From: Marinobacter persicus | GTDB lineage: Bacteria; Pseudomonadota; Gammaproteobacteria; Pseudomonadales; Oleiphilaceae | Reading direction: 5' to 3' | Assembly (NCBI RefSeq): GCF_900114155.1 | Contig: NZ_FOSC01000009.1 | Location: 1 to 64,000 of the forward strand | Length of the DNA: 64,000 nucleotides | Part shown: in pieces, positions 7,457 through 15,431 of the stretch | Position numbering within the stretch: position 1 is the stretch's first letter | Layout of the letters: each line of letters opens with the position of its first letter | Made by a program: the position numbers and the translations under genes | The notes under the pieces: generated by a model | The model's input: only the letters and a program-made list of their open reading frames with translations | Told to the model about the DNA's origin: nothing | Database searches by the model: none

Positions 7457-7915
7457 GTGAATTTGAAAGAGCTATTACCGGATCTGCTACCGCAGGCTGT
7501 CTATTGGGCCGAGGCGCAAAGTAACCTCGCTGCTCTAGAGGGGGATTCCCTGAACGAGTTCGGCTTAAAGCTAGCTAGGCAGGTAGGAGTAGAACAGCCG
7601 GAGAAAATTCGGATTCAGCTTGTGTCAGATTTTACTCTTCCAGCTGACCAACCGCTTCGCGATATGGTGGTCCACACAGGCCTTCTAGGCCCTGAAATGG
7701 ACGGGATTACTTTAGGGCATTCGGTTCTAATTCGCCGTGGACATCATCGCAATATCCGTTTGCTGTCGCACGAGTTTCGACATGTTCAACAGTATGAAAA
7801 ATACGGTTCGATCACAGCATTCTTGAATGATTATCTCTGGCAGATTGCTGAGTTTGGCTATCGAAAGGCGCCATTGGAGAAAGACGCTAGGGATCATGAA
7901 GTCACTGAATTTTAA
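7457..7915 (+). CDS. HExxH metallopeptidase-like cassette protein, 152 aa
   Basis: The start is the GTG at 7457, because the open frame upstream lies in the attC site. The motif HEFRH (residues 105-109) is a zinc-binding HExxH. It is followed about 30 residues later by PLEKDARDHE, which resembles the third-ligand region (PLE..AR) seen in short gluzincin-like domains, with Glu141 the likely ligand. There is no signal peptide, so it is cytoplasmic. It is the last gene of array 1. The substrate is unknown and activity is inferred from the motif only. Confidence 0.72.
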   Translation: MNLKELLPDLLPQAVYWAEAQSNLAALEGDSLNEFGLKLARQVGVEQPEKIRIQLVSDFTLPADQPLRDMVVHTGLLGPEMDGITLGHSVLIRRGHHRNIRLLSHEFRHVQQYEKYGSITAFLNDYLWQIAEFGYRKAPLEKDARDHEVTEF

Positions 7916-7973
7916 CAAGTGACTGTGTTGTCAGACCGCTTCTGGATACCGCAAAAAAGCCAGGGCGTTATTA
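7912..7973 (+). other. Terminal attC-like site of array 1
   Basis: TTTAAC, overlapping the stop codon, and GTTATTA (7967-7973) flank short arms: left AAGTGACTGTGTTG, right complement GCCCTGGCTTTTTTG. The first 15 nt (TAACAAGTGACTGTG, 7913-7927) are identical to the sequence ending array 2 at 61403-61417. Core chromosomal genes begin right after it. Confidence 0.6.
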
Positions 7974-7999
7974 ACTCCGCAACCGGAAGCATAAAAATT

Positions 8000-8989
8000 A
8001 TGTTGAACCTGCTGTTCGTCGCTATCGGGGTGTTGCTTCTGTCTAGTGGCGGTGAGGCACTTATCAGAGGGTCTTTGGCAGCTGCGCATCGACTGGGCAT
8101 TTCTCCTCTGCTCAGTGGCTTGTTAATTGTTGGTTTCGGTACGTCTGCGCCTGAACTGGTGGTCTCCGTTGAGGCCGCTCTTAGTGAGCGGCCCGATATC
8201 TCTATCGGCAATGTTGTGGGGAGTAATATCGGTAACATCCTGCTGATTCTGGGTGTATGCGCACTGATAACCCCCCTTGCTGTAAAGTCGCTCGTATTGC
8301 GGCGTGACGGTGTCACGGTTGTTGCGGCCAGCATGCTGTTTCTTATTCTTGTCGGCGGGGATGCGTTGGTAAAAGCTGACGCTGTCATATTCCTTATGGC
8401 GCTTGCCGCTTATCTGATCTGGGCGTATTGGACCGAGCGCTCCGGAGAAGCGCCTTCCGCAAAGTTGCACATAGCGGAAGGGGAGGAAGTTACTTCCCTG
8501 CCAAAAACAACGCTATGGATAGCCATGGCGATTGTGTTGGGCCTGGTTCTTTTGATCACCGGCTCACAGGTTTTGTTAAAGGGCGCCGTGGGAATAGCCG
8601 AAGCGTTTGGTATCTCGGAGGCTGTGGTAGGTTTGACCCTCGTGGCGGTTGGTACGTCTCTGCCCGAGCTTTCGGTATCAGTAATCGCGGCGTTCCGCCG
8701 ACATGCCGATGTTGCTATTGGGAATATCCTGGGCAGTAATATTTTCAATCTCCTGGGAATACTCGGCATTTCCGCACTGTTACAGCCGCTTCCAGTCCAT
8801 GAGCGAATCCTGCAGTTTGACCAATGGGTAATGCTGGGAACGACGCTGATTCTGTTGTTCTTTCTGTATACAGGCAGCCGTCTTAGCCGATTTGAAGGAG
8901 CGTTGCTCCTGCTGGGCTACGGTGTATATATAGCCCTGAGTTTTACAGTATTTTCCAACCCAGCAGTGATAGATGCTAATTACAACTAA
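8000..8989 (+). CDS. Calcium/sodium antiporter (CaCA family, YrbG-like)
   Basis: A 329-residue inner-membrane protein with about ten hydrophobic segments in two homologous halves. Each half carries the alpha-repeat signature of the Ca2+/cation antiporter family: GFGTSAPELVVS with GNVVGSNIGNILLILG in the first, and AVGTSLPELSVS with GNILGSNIFNLLGILG in the second. It should export Ca2+ in exchange for Na+. The ATG at 8000 is preferred over the longer open frame from 7919 because GGAAG lies upstream and the extra 27 residues cover the attC site. Confidence 0.92.
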   Translation: MLNLLFVAIGVLLLSSGGEALIRGSLAAAHRLGISPLLSGLLIVGFGTSAPELVVSVEAALSERPDISIGNVVGSNIGNILLILGVCALITPLAVKSLVLRRDGVTVVAASMLFLILVGGDALVKADAVIFLMALAAYLIWAYWTERSGEAPSAKLHIAEGEEVTSLPKTTLWIAMAIVLGLVLLITGSQVLLKGAVGIAEAFGISEAVVGLTLVAVGTSLPELSVSVIAAFRRHADVAIGNILGSNIFNLLGILGISALLQPLPVHERILQFDQWVMLGTTLILLFFLYTGSRLSRFEGALLLLGYGVYIALSFTVFSNPAVIDANYN

Positions 8990-9001
8990 TCAAATCAAAA
9001 C

Positions 9002-9760
9002 TTGTTCCTGATCATTGCTGATGCAACAACTGAGCTGTTCGAATGGTTGAACCACGGTGCTCAGACCGGATGTGTGCAGGAGCTTGAGGGAACTGTTTTG
9101 AACCACCCGTTATTTGCCAAGATGCGCTCTGCGCTGCTGGATTGTGTCAGCTCGCGTGATCATAGCCACGATTTTTCGTTCTATAGCAGTGAGTTGCTGC
9201 TCGAGCGCGTGCGTTTGTTTGCCGGGTTGTTTGGGCTGGCGTCGCCCGCCTGGGTCCTGGTGGACCGCTGGTTGCTGCCCGGTGATGTCCTGGGCGCGAT
9301 GATGGGATTGCGCTTTGTGACCGGTCTCTTGTTGTTACTGATAGCCCTGTTTCCCGTGAAGCCCAGTCTTAATCGCGCCCGTTTGAGTGCAACTGCGCTG
9401 GTGGTTGTGGTCATGGGGTTCTATGTCTTTGTTGAGGTTCTGACAGGAGGCACATACCCGTCTCCGGGCTTGATTGGCTATACCATACTTCCGGTGTTGC
9501 TGGTGGCGGTTCTGGCGCTCTTGCCTTTGACCATATTGGAGAGTTCCGCGATGTTGGTGCTGGTGGGGCTCACAGTGCTGGCCACACACCTTTCGATTGG
9601 AACTGGTGGTTAAGACCGGAACCGGACCGCTGACGGTGACCACCAGCATTGGTGTCGCTGTGGGGGCACCTGGAGATCCGTTGGAAGAGGTGGTCCACCG
9701 AGCCGATCAGTCGTTGTATAGCGCCAAGGAATCCGGGCGTAACTTTGTGGTGTCGTAGGC
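9002..9760 (+). pseudogene. Diguanylate cyclase with the GGDEF centre deleted
   Basis: The first part (9002-9613) encodes a soluble N-terminus and about five membrane helices (for example LLLLLIALFPV and LLVAVLALLPLTI). It then stops in frame. Shifting by +1 reads LVVKTGTGPLTVTTSIGVAV and RADQSLYSAKESGRN to a stop at 9760, which is the C-terminal end of a GGDEF domain. The catalytic GGDEF and the domain's first half are absent. This is a membrane diguanylate cyclase that lost roughly 100 codons and its frame, so it cannot make c-di-GMP. The native start is uncertain; the TTG at 9002 lacks a good RBS. Confidence 0.82.
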
Positions 9761-9766
9761 CGGGGC

Positions 9767-10807
9767 CTAAAAAATAGGCTCACCCGAGGCCTTCACCGCG
9801 TAGAACAAACAATCACTCTTTGCTATCAATGGGTTGGTGGTAATCATAAACGTTTTGATGGCCTGGGCAGGGTAGATCTGCCCATTCTTCACGCGCAGTA
9901 CTTTCTCCACATTCTCGGTGCGGTTGTGGCCAATGGCGGTGAGTACGCCAAGGCCTTTTTCGCCAACCCATCCCAGTGGCTCGCCTGGTGCAACTGTCCC
10001 GAAATTGCGGTGCTCAATGTCTGGCGGCAGCGTGATGTCGGCCCGGCCGCTGGGCTCCAGGCGGTATTCGATGGTGGCTTCCGGCGCCAGTTCCACCCGG
10101 ATCGGGTTTCGCAGCACAACCACATCCCACTCCGCTTTTTCCAGTGACAACACGTCTGCCCCGGAGGTGTAGCGAACCAGCCCTTCGTAGGCCAGTTGAT
10201 GGGCATGTTCGTCCTGGGCGCCGCCGCATTCGATGGTCACCGTGGGCACTTCCTGTTCGGAATATTCCATCAGGGCGCCCAGGCGCAGGTCGGTCATGAT
10301 CAGGCGTTCGGTGTAGAGCGAGGCCAGTGCCTGGTGGGCGGCGTCGTTGGTGATGGTCACGGCGAAGGCGGGGCCGGTGCCGGAGGTGTTGTGTACGTCC
10401 AGCAGGCATTCGGGTTGGGCGTTGTGCAGTTCGGCCAGCATGGCTTCGGCTATCCGGCCTTCCTCGCCTTCAAAGGGCTCCTTGAAACACCGGTTCAGGT
10501 CGCGCCCACCGGGCAGTTGGCGCCGTGAAAACGTGGGTGGAATTTTGGCCGGGAATACGCCGCCGATAAGAAACAGCATGTTCACTTCGGGCGTGTGTTG
10601 TTCCAGCAGCCAACGGTGAAGCGCAAACAGGCCGGAAGGCTCGTTGCCGTGCAGCAGGGTGGCCATGGCGCGGGTGCGGGAGCGGTCGCGGCCGGCCACC
10701 CGGACCACGGTGGGCTTGAGCATTCGGTCCAGCCACTCGAGGGGCGAGCGGCCCAGGGTTCGGGGCGAGGGGTTGTCCAGGTAATCCAGAATCGTTGAGT
10801 GGCTCAT
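9767..10807 (-). CDS. Aspartoacylase/succinylglutamate desuccinylase-family zinc hydrolase
   Basis: A 346-residue M14-type protein. HGNEPSG (zinc His and Glu), GGRDLNRCF, LLDVHNTSG (third ligand) and TVTIECGG (catalytic Glu) are the family signatures. Members cleave the N-acyl amide of amino acids such as succinylglutamate or acetylaspartate; the substrate here is unknown. The ATG at 10807 overlaps the stop of the upstream glutamate-cysteine-ligase-like gene by 4 nt (ATGA), so the two are translationally coupled and may act on the same gamma-glutamyl or acyl-amino-acid substrate. No ast operon is nearby, so the name astE is not applied. Confidence 0.86.
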   Translation of the reverse strand: MSHSTILDYLDNPSPRTLGRSPLEWLDRMLKPTVVRVAGRDRSRTRAMATLLHGNEPSGLFALHRWLLEQHTPEVNMLFLIGGVFPAKIPPTFSRRQLPGGRDLNRCFKEPFEGEEGRIAEAMLAELHNAQPECLLDVHNTSGTGPAFAVTITNDAAHQALASLYTERLIMTDLRLGALMEYSEQEVPTVTIECGGAQDEHAHQLAYEGLVRYTSGADVLSLEKAEWDVVVLRNPIRVELAPEATIEYRLEPSGRADITLPPDIEHRNFGTVAPGEPLGWVGEKGLGVLTAIGHNRTENVEKVLRVKNGQIYPAQAIKTFMITTNPLIAKSDCLFYAVKASGEPIF

Positions 10808-12288
10808 GGCGACAGCGTCCATTCGTGCAGGGGCTTGTTGTTCTTCTGGTTGGCCATGTACAGGGACAGCATAGCCCGGAACGCCTCATCCGGGGTCAGG
10901 GATTTGAACAACGCTTCGGTGATGCGGCGCTGCCACCGTGCCCCGGTGATGGCATTCTCAATGCGGCCTTCGATGATGCCCAGCAGGCGGTCAATTTCCG
11001 CCTCGACCACGGCGGTTTGTTGCAGGGCTTCCCGGGCACGGGGCAGCAGTGCCCGGGCCACGGTTAACAGGGGCGTATCCTGCAACTGAACCTGGTCTTT
11101 GTGCGGCCAGATAATGTCCGCGCCGATGCCGTATTTGGCGGCGCGGTAGAAATTGTGTTCGGTGTACTGGAAGGGCAGTATCGAGGTCAGGTGCGGTATG
11201 TCATCGAGCACCGCGAGAGCTGCCCCGATCACGAACAGCCCGTTGGCACACATGTCCACGGCGGTGGGGCCGGCCGGCATGGAGCGAATCTCGATGCGCA
11301 GGTGGCCACCGTCGGCATGATCATAGATGGCCCGGTTCCAGGGCCAGGTGGTGCCATGGTGCAGCCGCAGTTCCGCCAGTTCCGGAATCTCGCCACGGTC
11401 CACCGCCGCCATGGGGTCTTCATCGGACAGGATCGGGATGATGGGCGGGAACAGGGACGCCGAGGCGGCGAACAGCTCCCAGGCGTTGCGCACCCAGCCG
11501 GTTCCGTAATACACCCGCGACGGGTGCCGCCAGGTTTTCCGGTTGGGGGAGCGGCTGTCGATGGATTGCTTGAACAGGGCGATCCGGGTTTCGTCCCACA
11601 GGTGGTGGCCGAACAGGCTGGGGGAGTTGCTGGCCAGTGCCAGGGCAATCGGTGTGACCAGCTGTATGGCGTTGAAATAATCCGCAAACCGGTGCGCCGG
11701 CACCCGCCAGTGCAGCTGGAAGGAGGTGTTCGCCCCTTCCATGGTGACGTCGTTGGCCATCAATTTAATGACATCATCACCGCCAATGTGGATGGTGAAG
11801 GGTTCGCCCCGTTGCCTGAGCAGGGCCGTGGCAAGGGCATGGTAACGGGGCTCGTCTGTCATGGCCTTGGAGCCCACATCACACCGGCGCAGGGTGGGCA
11901 GAATGCCGATGGGCACCAGTTCGCCACCCAGGGGCGCGGCGTGCCGGTTGATGCGCCGGATGGCGGCGAGCAGCTCCCGCTCCGTTTGGCCAAACGGGTC
12001 GCCCCGCAGCGGGTGGGGGCTGAGGTTGTATTCGAGGTTGAAGCGGTTTAGCTCCACGGTCAGTTGCGGGTCCTGAACACTGGCTGCGATTTCGGTGTTG
12101 ATGGGCTGAACCCGCAAATCCGGGTTGACGATGTAGAACTCAACCTCGGCGCCAATGGAACTTTCTCCCTCGCCAAAGCCGGGCCGGTTCAGTAGGCGGG
12201 CGAAGGCGCTCAGGTCCGTGCGGACCTTGGCAGCAAAGCGCTCGAAGTCCTCCGCCGGGAATTCTGATTTGTTGATCGACAGCCCCAT
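10804..12288 (-). CDS. Glutamate-cysteine ligase family protein
   Basis: A 494-residue carboxylate-amine ligase-like protein. It contains GAEVEFYIV near the N-terminus (the Mg-ATP/glutamate region GxExE), ELNRFNLEYN, and LRIEIRSMPAGPT near residue 350, typical of the GCS2/YbdK-related group. The likely reaction is ATP-dependent gamma-glutamyl amide formation; the true acceptor amine is not shown by sequence. The start at 12288 (MGLSINKSEF) is preferred over the frame's first codon at 12312. It forms a two-gene operon with the M14 hydrolase at 9767 (4-nt overlap). Confidence 0.82.
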   Translation of the reverse strand: MGLSINKSEFPAEDFERFAAKVRTDLSAFARLLNRPGFGEGESSIGAEVEFYIVNPDLRVQPINTEIAASVQDPQLTVELNRFNLEYNLSPHPLRGDPFGQTERELLAAIRRINRHAAPLGGELVPIGILPTLRRCDVGSKAMTDEPRYHALATALLRQRGEPFTIHIGGDDVIKLMANDVTMEGANTSFQLHWRVPAHRFADYFNAIQLVTPIALALASNSPSLFGHHLWDETRIALFKQSIDSRSPNRKTWRHPSRVYYGTGWVRNAWELFAASASLFPPIIPILSDEDPMAAVDRGEIPELAELRLHHGTTWPWNRAIYDHADGGHLRIEIRSMPAGPTAVDMCANGLFVIGAALAVLDDIPHLTSILPFQYTEHNFYRAAKYGIGADIIWPHKDQVQLQDTPLLTVARALLPRAREALQQTAVVEAEIDRLLGIIEGRIENAITGARWQRRITEALFKSLTPDEAFRAMLSLYMANQKNNKPLHEWTLSP

Positions 12289-12372
12289 GGTAATGTCGTC
12301 TCCAGCGCCCACTTATCTTTGATATTAGTGGAGAATCTGCTGACGAGCCCATAAAGACAGGATTATTGCCCC

Positions 12373-12783
12373 ATGAAGAAGATTTTGTTTACCGCGTTAG
12401 CCGCCACAGCCCTGGCCGGCTGTGCGACACAGTCAGACCAGGAAGCCGTTGTAACGGTGGACCAGCTCACCGGGCAGCAATGGGTGGTGGAAGACATCAA
12501 CGGCGAGGGGATCATCGACAATTCCCGGGTTACGCTGAATTTTACCGAGGAAAACCGGGTGGCCGGTGAGGCGACCTGCAACCAGTATTTCGCCCGGTAC
12601 TCCGTTGAAGGCCAGACATTGAATATCGAAAAGGCCGCCACCACCATGATGGCGTGCCCGGAAGCATTGATGAACCAGGAGCGTCGTTTCCTGGAGGCCC
12701 TGCAAAACGTTCGGTCGTTTGAGCTCGACGACACCAATGCGTTGGTTTTAACCGGTGAGGGCAGCCGGATTCTGGCCCGTTAA
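12373..12783 (+). CDS. META-domain lipoprotein (HslJ-like)
   Basis: A 136-residue protein with a lipoprotein signal (MKKILFTALAATALAGC; lipobox LAGC, Cys17). The META domain follows: TGQQWVVEDINGEGI, then VAGEATCNQYFARY and AATTMMACPEALMNQERRFLEAL, the family's CNxY/MACP pattern with two conserved cysteines. Related proteins (HslJ) are outer-membrane stress lipoproteins of unclear biochemistry. It is divergent from the ligase gene, with an 84-bp intergenic space that must hold both promoters. Confidence 0.9.
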   Translation: MKKILFTALAATALAGCATQSDQEAVVTVDQLTGQQWVVEDINGEGIIDNSRVTLNFTEENRVAGEATCNQYFARYSVEGQTLNIEKAATTMMACPEALMNQERRFLEALQNVRSFELDDTNALVLTGEGSRILAR

Positions 12784-12833
12784 ACCGTTGAAGGGGCGCC
12801 GGGCCGTAGTTGAGTATTCCTAGGAGGTCGCCC

Positions 12834-13091
12834 ATGGCGGACAACGATTCTGAAAATACAGTTCCCGAGCGGGAGCGCCGGCGTTTTGCCGTGTCTGCCA
12901 ACCGGGGCAAGGCCAGCCATCGCATCCGCTATGTGGAGACGGGCGGTGCTTTGGTGGATAACGAGGAATGCACGTTTTGTCAGGCGGTGCCGGATTTGGA
13001 CACTAGCGCCAATGCGGGGAGCGACCGTTCTCGCTCCAAACCGTCTGCTGATACTGCCGCTCAAACAGACGACGCCGATTCTGGGCAGTGA
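12834..13091 (+). CDS. Small hydrophilic protein with a CxxC pair, unknown
   Basis: An 85-residue highly charged protein (ERERRRFAVSANRGKASHRIR) with a single ECTFC motif that could bind metal. A strong RBS (AGGAGG) sits 7 nt before the ATG, which supports real translation. The last 89 nt overlap the 3' end of pxpC on the other strand, an antisense convergent arrangement. No known family is recognised. Confidence 0.65.
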   Translation: MADNDSENTVPERERRRFAVSANRGKASHRIRYVETGGALVDNEECTFCQAVPDLDTSANAGSDRSRSKPSADTAAQTDDADSGQ

Positions 13092-14001
13092 GCGTGTCTG
13101 TCCATTCAAACGTGATTTCCGAGCCCGGCAGCTGTTGCGCCAGCAGGCCGCAATCCAGTGATGCAATCACGCCCGGCTTGGGGTAGCCGCCGATGGTCTG
13201 GCAATCGGCCAACAGGGCAATGGGCTGGCCGTCGCCGGGTATCTGCACCGCGCCCGGGATAATCCCTTCCGAGACAATACCCGGTGGCGGGTCGGCCATT
13301 GGGCTTCCCGCCAGCCGATAACCCATCCGGTCGGAGTCATCCGATACCTGATATTGGCTGGTAACCAGCCGGCGCAGGTCCGCAGACCGGAACTGGTGGT
13401 GTTGGTAGCCGGGAATCAGGCCCAGTACCGGCGACTGTTCAAGCCACTGCCAGGCCTGGGGTGGGGCAATACGGGGTGCGCCCTGAATAGGCTCGTGCGA
13501 ACCGGCCGGCAGCAAATCGCCGGCCTGTAATGGCCCGGCACCTTCCAGTGCTTCCCGCTCCACCACCGAATGGCTGCCAAACCACTCACGCGTTTTGAAG
13601 CCGCCACGCACTGCCAGGTAGATCAGCCGGTGGTTCCGCGAGTGGCCGATGGCCAGTTTATCGCCGGGCGCCAGCTGCAGGCTCTGCCACATCCCAACGG
13701 GTTTACCATTCACTGTGACGTCTGCCCGGGCGCCGGTTACTGAGACTTCGCAGGCTGACAGGGCTTCCGCCTGAAACCCGCCCAGAACGATTTCCACGCA
13801 GGCGGCATTACGCTCGTTGTCCAGCAGTTTGTTGGCCCAGGCGGCGCTGCGCAGGTCCAGCACGCCGCCCCGGGCCAGGCCGTGGTGGCGAATGCCTTGG
13901 CGGCCCTGGTCCTGAACCGTGGCTTTGATGCCGGGGCTGAGTACTCTCAATGTTGGGCTGATGGCTCTTAACTCTGAGCTGATGGCTCCGAGTTCTTTCA
14001 T
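13003..14001 (-). CDS. pxpC: 5-oxoprolinase subunit C (biotin-dependent carboxyltransferase-like)
   Basis: A 332-residue KipA/AHS2-family protein. ATVQDQGRQGIRHHGLARGGVLD (split here by description: the family start ATVQDQGR then GLARGG), GPLQAGDLL, SDRMGYRLAG and GDGQPIALLADCQTIGGYPK match PxpC. With PxpA and PxpB it forms the ATP-dependent 5-oxoprolinase that opens 5-oxoproline to glutamate. The gene overlaps pxpB by 4 nt. About 25 residues before the family's usual start form a repetitive extension (ISSELRAISPTLRVLSPG), so a later start is possible. Confidence 0.92.
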   Translation of the reverse strand: MKELGAISSELRAISPTLRVLSPGIKATVQDQGRQGIRHHGLARGGVLDLRSAAWANKLLDNERNAACVEIVLGGFQAEALSACEVSVTGARADVTVNGKPVGMWQSLQLAPGDKLAIGHSRNHRLIYLAVRGGFKTREWFGSHSVVEREALEGAGPLQAGDLLPAGSHEPIQGAPRIAPPQAWQWLEQSPVLGLIPGYQHHQFRSADLRRLVTSQYQVSDDSDRMGYRLAGSPMADPPPGIVSEGIIPGAVQIPGDGQPIALLADCQTIGGYPKPGVIASLDCGLLAQQLPGSEITFEWTDTLTAQNRRRLFERQYQQTVWSENGRSPHWR

Positions 14002-14681
14002 AGTTGCCCACCCTGAGCCAGAAATTCGTCCTTGCCGATGGCAACGAAACGCACTTTGTCGCCCACCCGCAGTAACGAGAGGTTCACTTCATCGAACAGT
14101 TGCGTGGGGCAGCGGCCGATCAGTTGCCAGCCGCCGGGTGAGGCCTTGGGGTAAACGGCGGTTTGCCGGTTGGCGATGCCCACGCTGCCGGCCGGTACCT
14201 GGGTGCGGGGTGTGTCCTTGCGCGGGCAGGCGATGCTTGGATCTACCTGACCCATGAAGCCAAATCCGGGGGCAAAGCCGATGGCATACACCTGATAGGT
14301 TTCGGCGGTGTGGCGTTCGATGATTTGCTGGCTGCTGAGCCCGGTGTGTTCGGCCATCCAGGCCAGGTCCGGGCCGGTTTCCTGGCTGTAGTACACCGGG
14401 AGTTCAATCAGCCGGCCTTGCTGTGCGTTGGTTGCGGGCCCGATGGTTTCCGGTTGACTGTCGATTAAAGGGCGAAGCCGGGCCCTGGCTTCAAACACAT
14501 TGACGGCAACCGGGTCGTAAATCACCAGCAGGGTGGTGTAGGACGGCACCAGGTCCACCAGCCAGGGCAATTCCAGGGCTTCAATACGTTGGCACAGGGC
14601 GGCGATTTGCCCGGGCAGGGCGCTGTCGATGGCGTCACCGAAGGAGATCAGCAGCGCATCTTCCCCAACGGCTTGGATCAT
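13998..14681 (-). CDS. pxpB: 5-oxoprolinase subunit B (KipI-like)
   Basis: A 227-residue allophanate-hydrolase-subunit-1-type protein. LPWLVDLVPSYTTLLVIYD and YAIGFAPGFGFMG (FxPGFxYLG-type loop), with PRTQVPAGSVGIAN and SPGGWQLIG, are family hallmarks. It is a partner of PxpC in 5-oxoproline cleavage. The start at 14681 (MIQAVGEDALLISFGD) overlaps the pxpA stop by 4 nt; the longer open frame back to 14756 lies inside pxpA. Confidence 0.93.
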   Translation of the reverse strand: MIQAVGEDALLISFGDAIDSALPGQIAALCQRIEALELPWLVDLVPSYTTLLVIYDPVAVNVFEARARLRPLIDSQPETIGPATNAQQGRLIELPVYYSQETGPDLAWMAEHTGLSSQQIIERHTAETYQVYAIGFAPGFGFMGQVDPSIACPRKDTPRTQVPAGSVGIANRQTAVYPKASPGGWQLIGRCPTQLFDEVNLSLLRVGDKVRFVAIGKDEFLAQGGQL

Positions 14682-15418
14682 GATTCCGGGTTGGCGAGTG
14701 CCTGGCGGATGGCGCGAATGGCGTCCAGCGCGGCGTCGTTGTCGCCATGTACGCACAGGCTGTCGGCTGGCAGTGTCAGCCAGTTGCCGGTGGCGCTGTA
14801 AACACCGCCATCGCGGGCAAAGCTCAGGGCCTGTTTGACCACCAGTTTGGGGTCTTCATGAACGGCGCCGGCCTGGCGACGGGAAACCAGCTGGCCTTCG
14901 TCGTCATAGGCGCGGTCAGCGAAGGCTTCCAGCAGCAGGGGAACACCGATTTCAGCGGCCATGGCCTGGTGTTCCCGATAGCGGTTGGTGACGGGGATCA
15001 TCAGCGGCAGACCTTCTCGGAAGCAGCGCACCGAGCGCAGCACGGCCTTCAGCAATTCCGGGTTGCGCATCATGTCGTTGTTGAGCGCACCGTGGGGTTT
15101 TACGTAGCTGATATGCAGGCCTTCCCGGCGGCACATGCCTTCCAGGGCGCCGAGCTGGTAGAGCATCAGCGCCTCGATTTCTTCCGGGGAGTGGTGAATT
15201 GAACGCCGGCCAAAGCCCGGCAAATCGTGGTAGGACGGATGTGCCCCCACCTCAACGCCGTGTCTGGCAGCCAGCGCCAGGGTCTGGCGGATTACCATCG
15301 GGTCTGCGGCGTGGAAGCCGCAGGCCACGTTGGCCATGTCGATCAACGGCATGACCTGTTCGTCCTGGCCCATTTGCCAGGCGCCGTAGCTTTCGCCCAG
15401 GTCGCAGTTCAGTTTCAT
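14678..15418 (-). CDS. pxpA: 5-oxoprolinase subunit A (LamB/YcsF family)
   Basis: A 246-residue protein. MKLNCDLGESYGAW, NVACGFHAADP, GAHPSYHDLPGFGRR and YVKPHGALNNDM are the diagnostic LamB/YcsF motifs. It is the first gene of the pxpABC operon, each gene overlapping the next by 4 nt, which salvages the damaged cyclic form of glutamate. The nearby glutamate-cysteine-ligase-like gene (10804) uses glutamate chemistry too, but is separated by other genes. Confidence 0.95.
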   Translation of the reverse strand: MKLNCDLGESYGAWQMGQDEQVMPLIDMANVACGFHAADPMVIRQTLALAARHGVEVGAHPSYHDLPGFGRRSIHHSPEEIEALMLYQLGALEGMCRREGLHISYVKPHGALNNDMMRNPELLKAVLRSVRCFREGLPLMIPVTNRYREHQAMAAEIGVPLLLEAFADRAYDDEGQLVSRRQAGAVHEDPKLVVKQALSFARDGGVYSATGNWLTLPADSLCVHGDNDAALDAIRAIRQALANPES

Positions 15419-15431
15419 GGTCGTCTGCCCG

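Noticed and set aside
1272-7973. Repeats between genes as a CRISPR or simple intergenic repeat family
   Set aside because: Spacing is gene-sized, each repeat is a long imperfect hairpin with R''/R' cores, and the sequences differ; attC sites explain them better.
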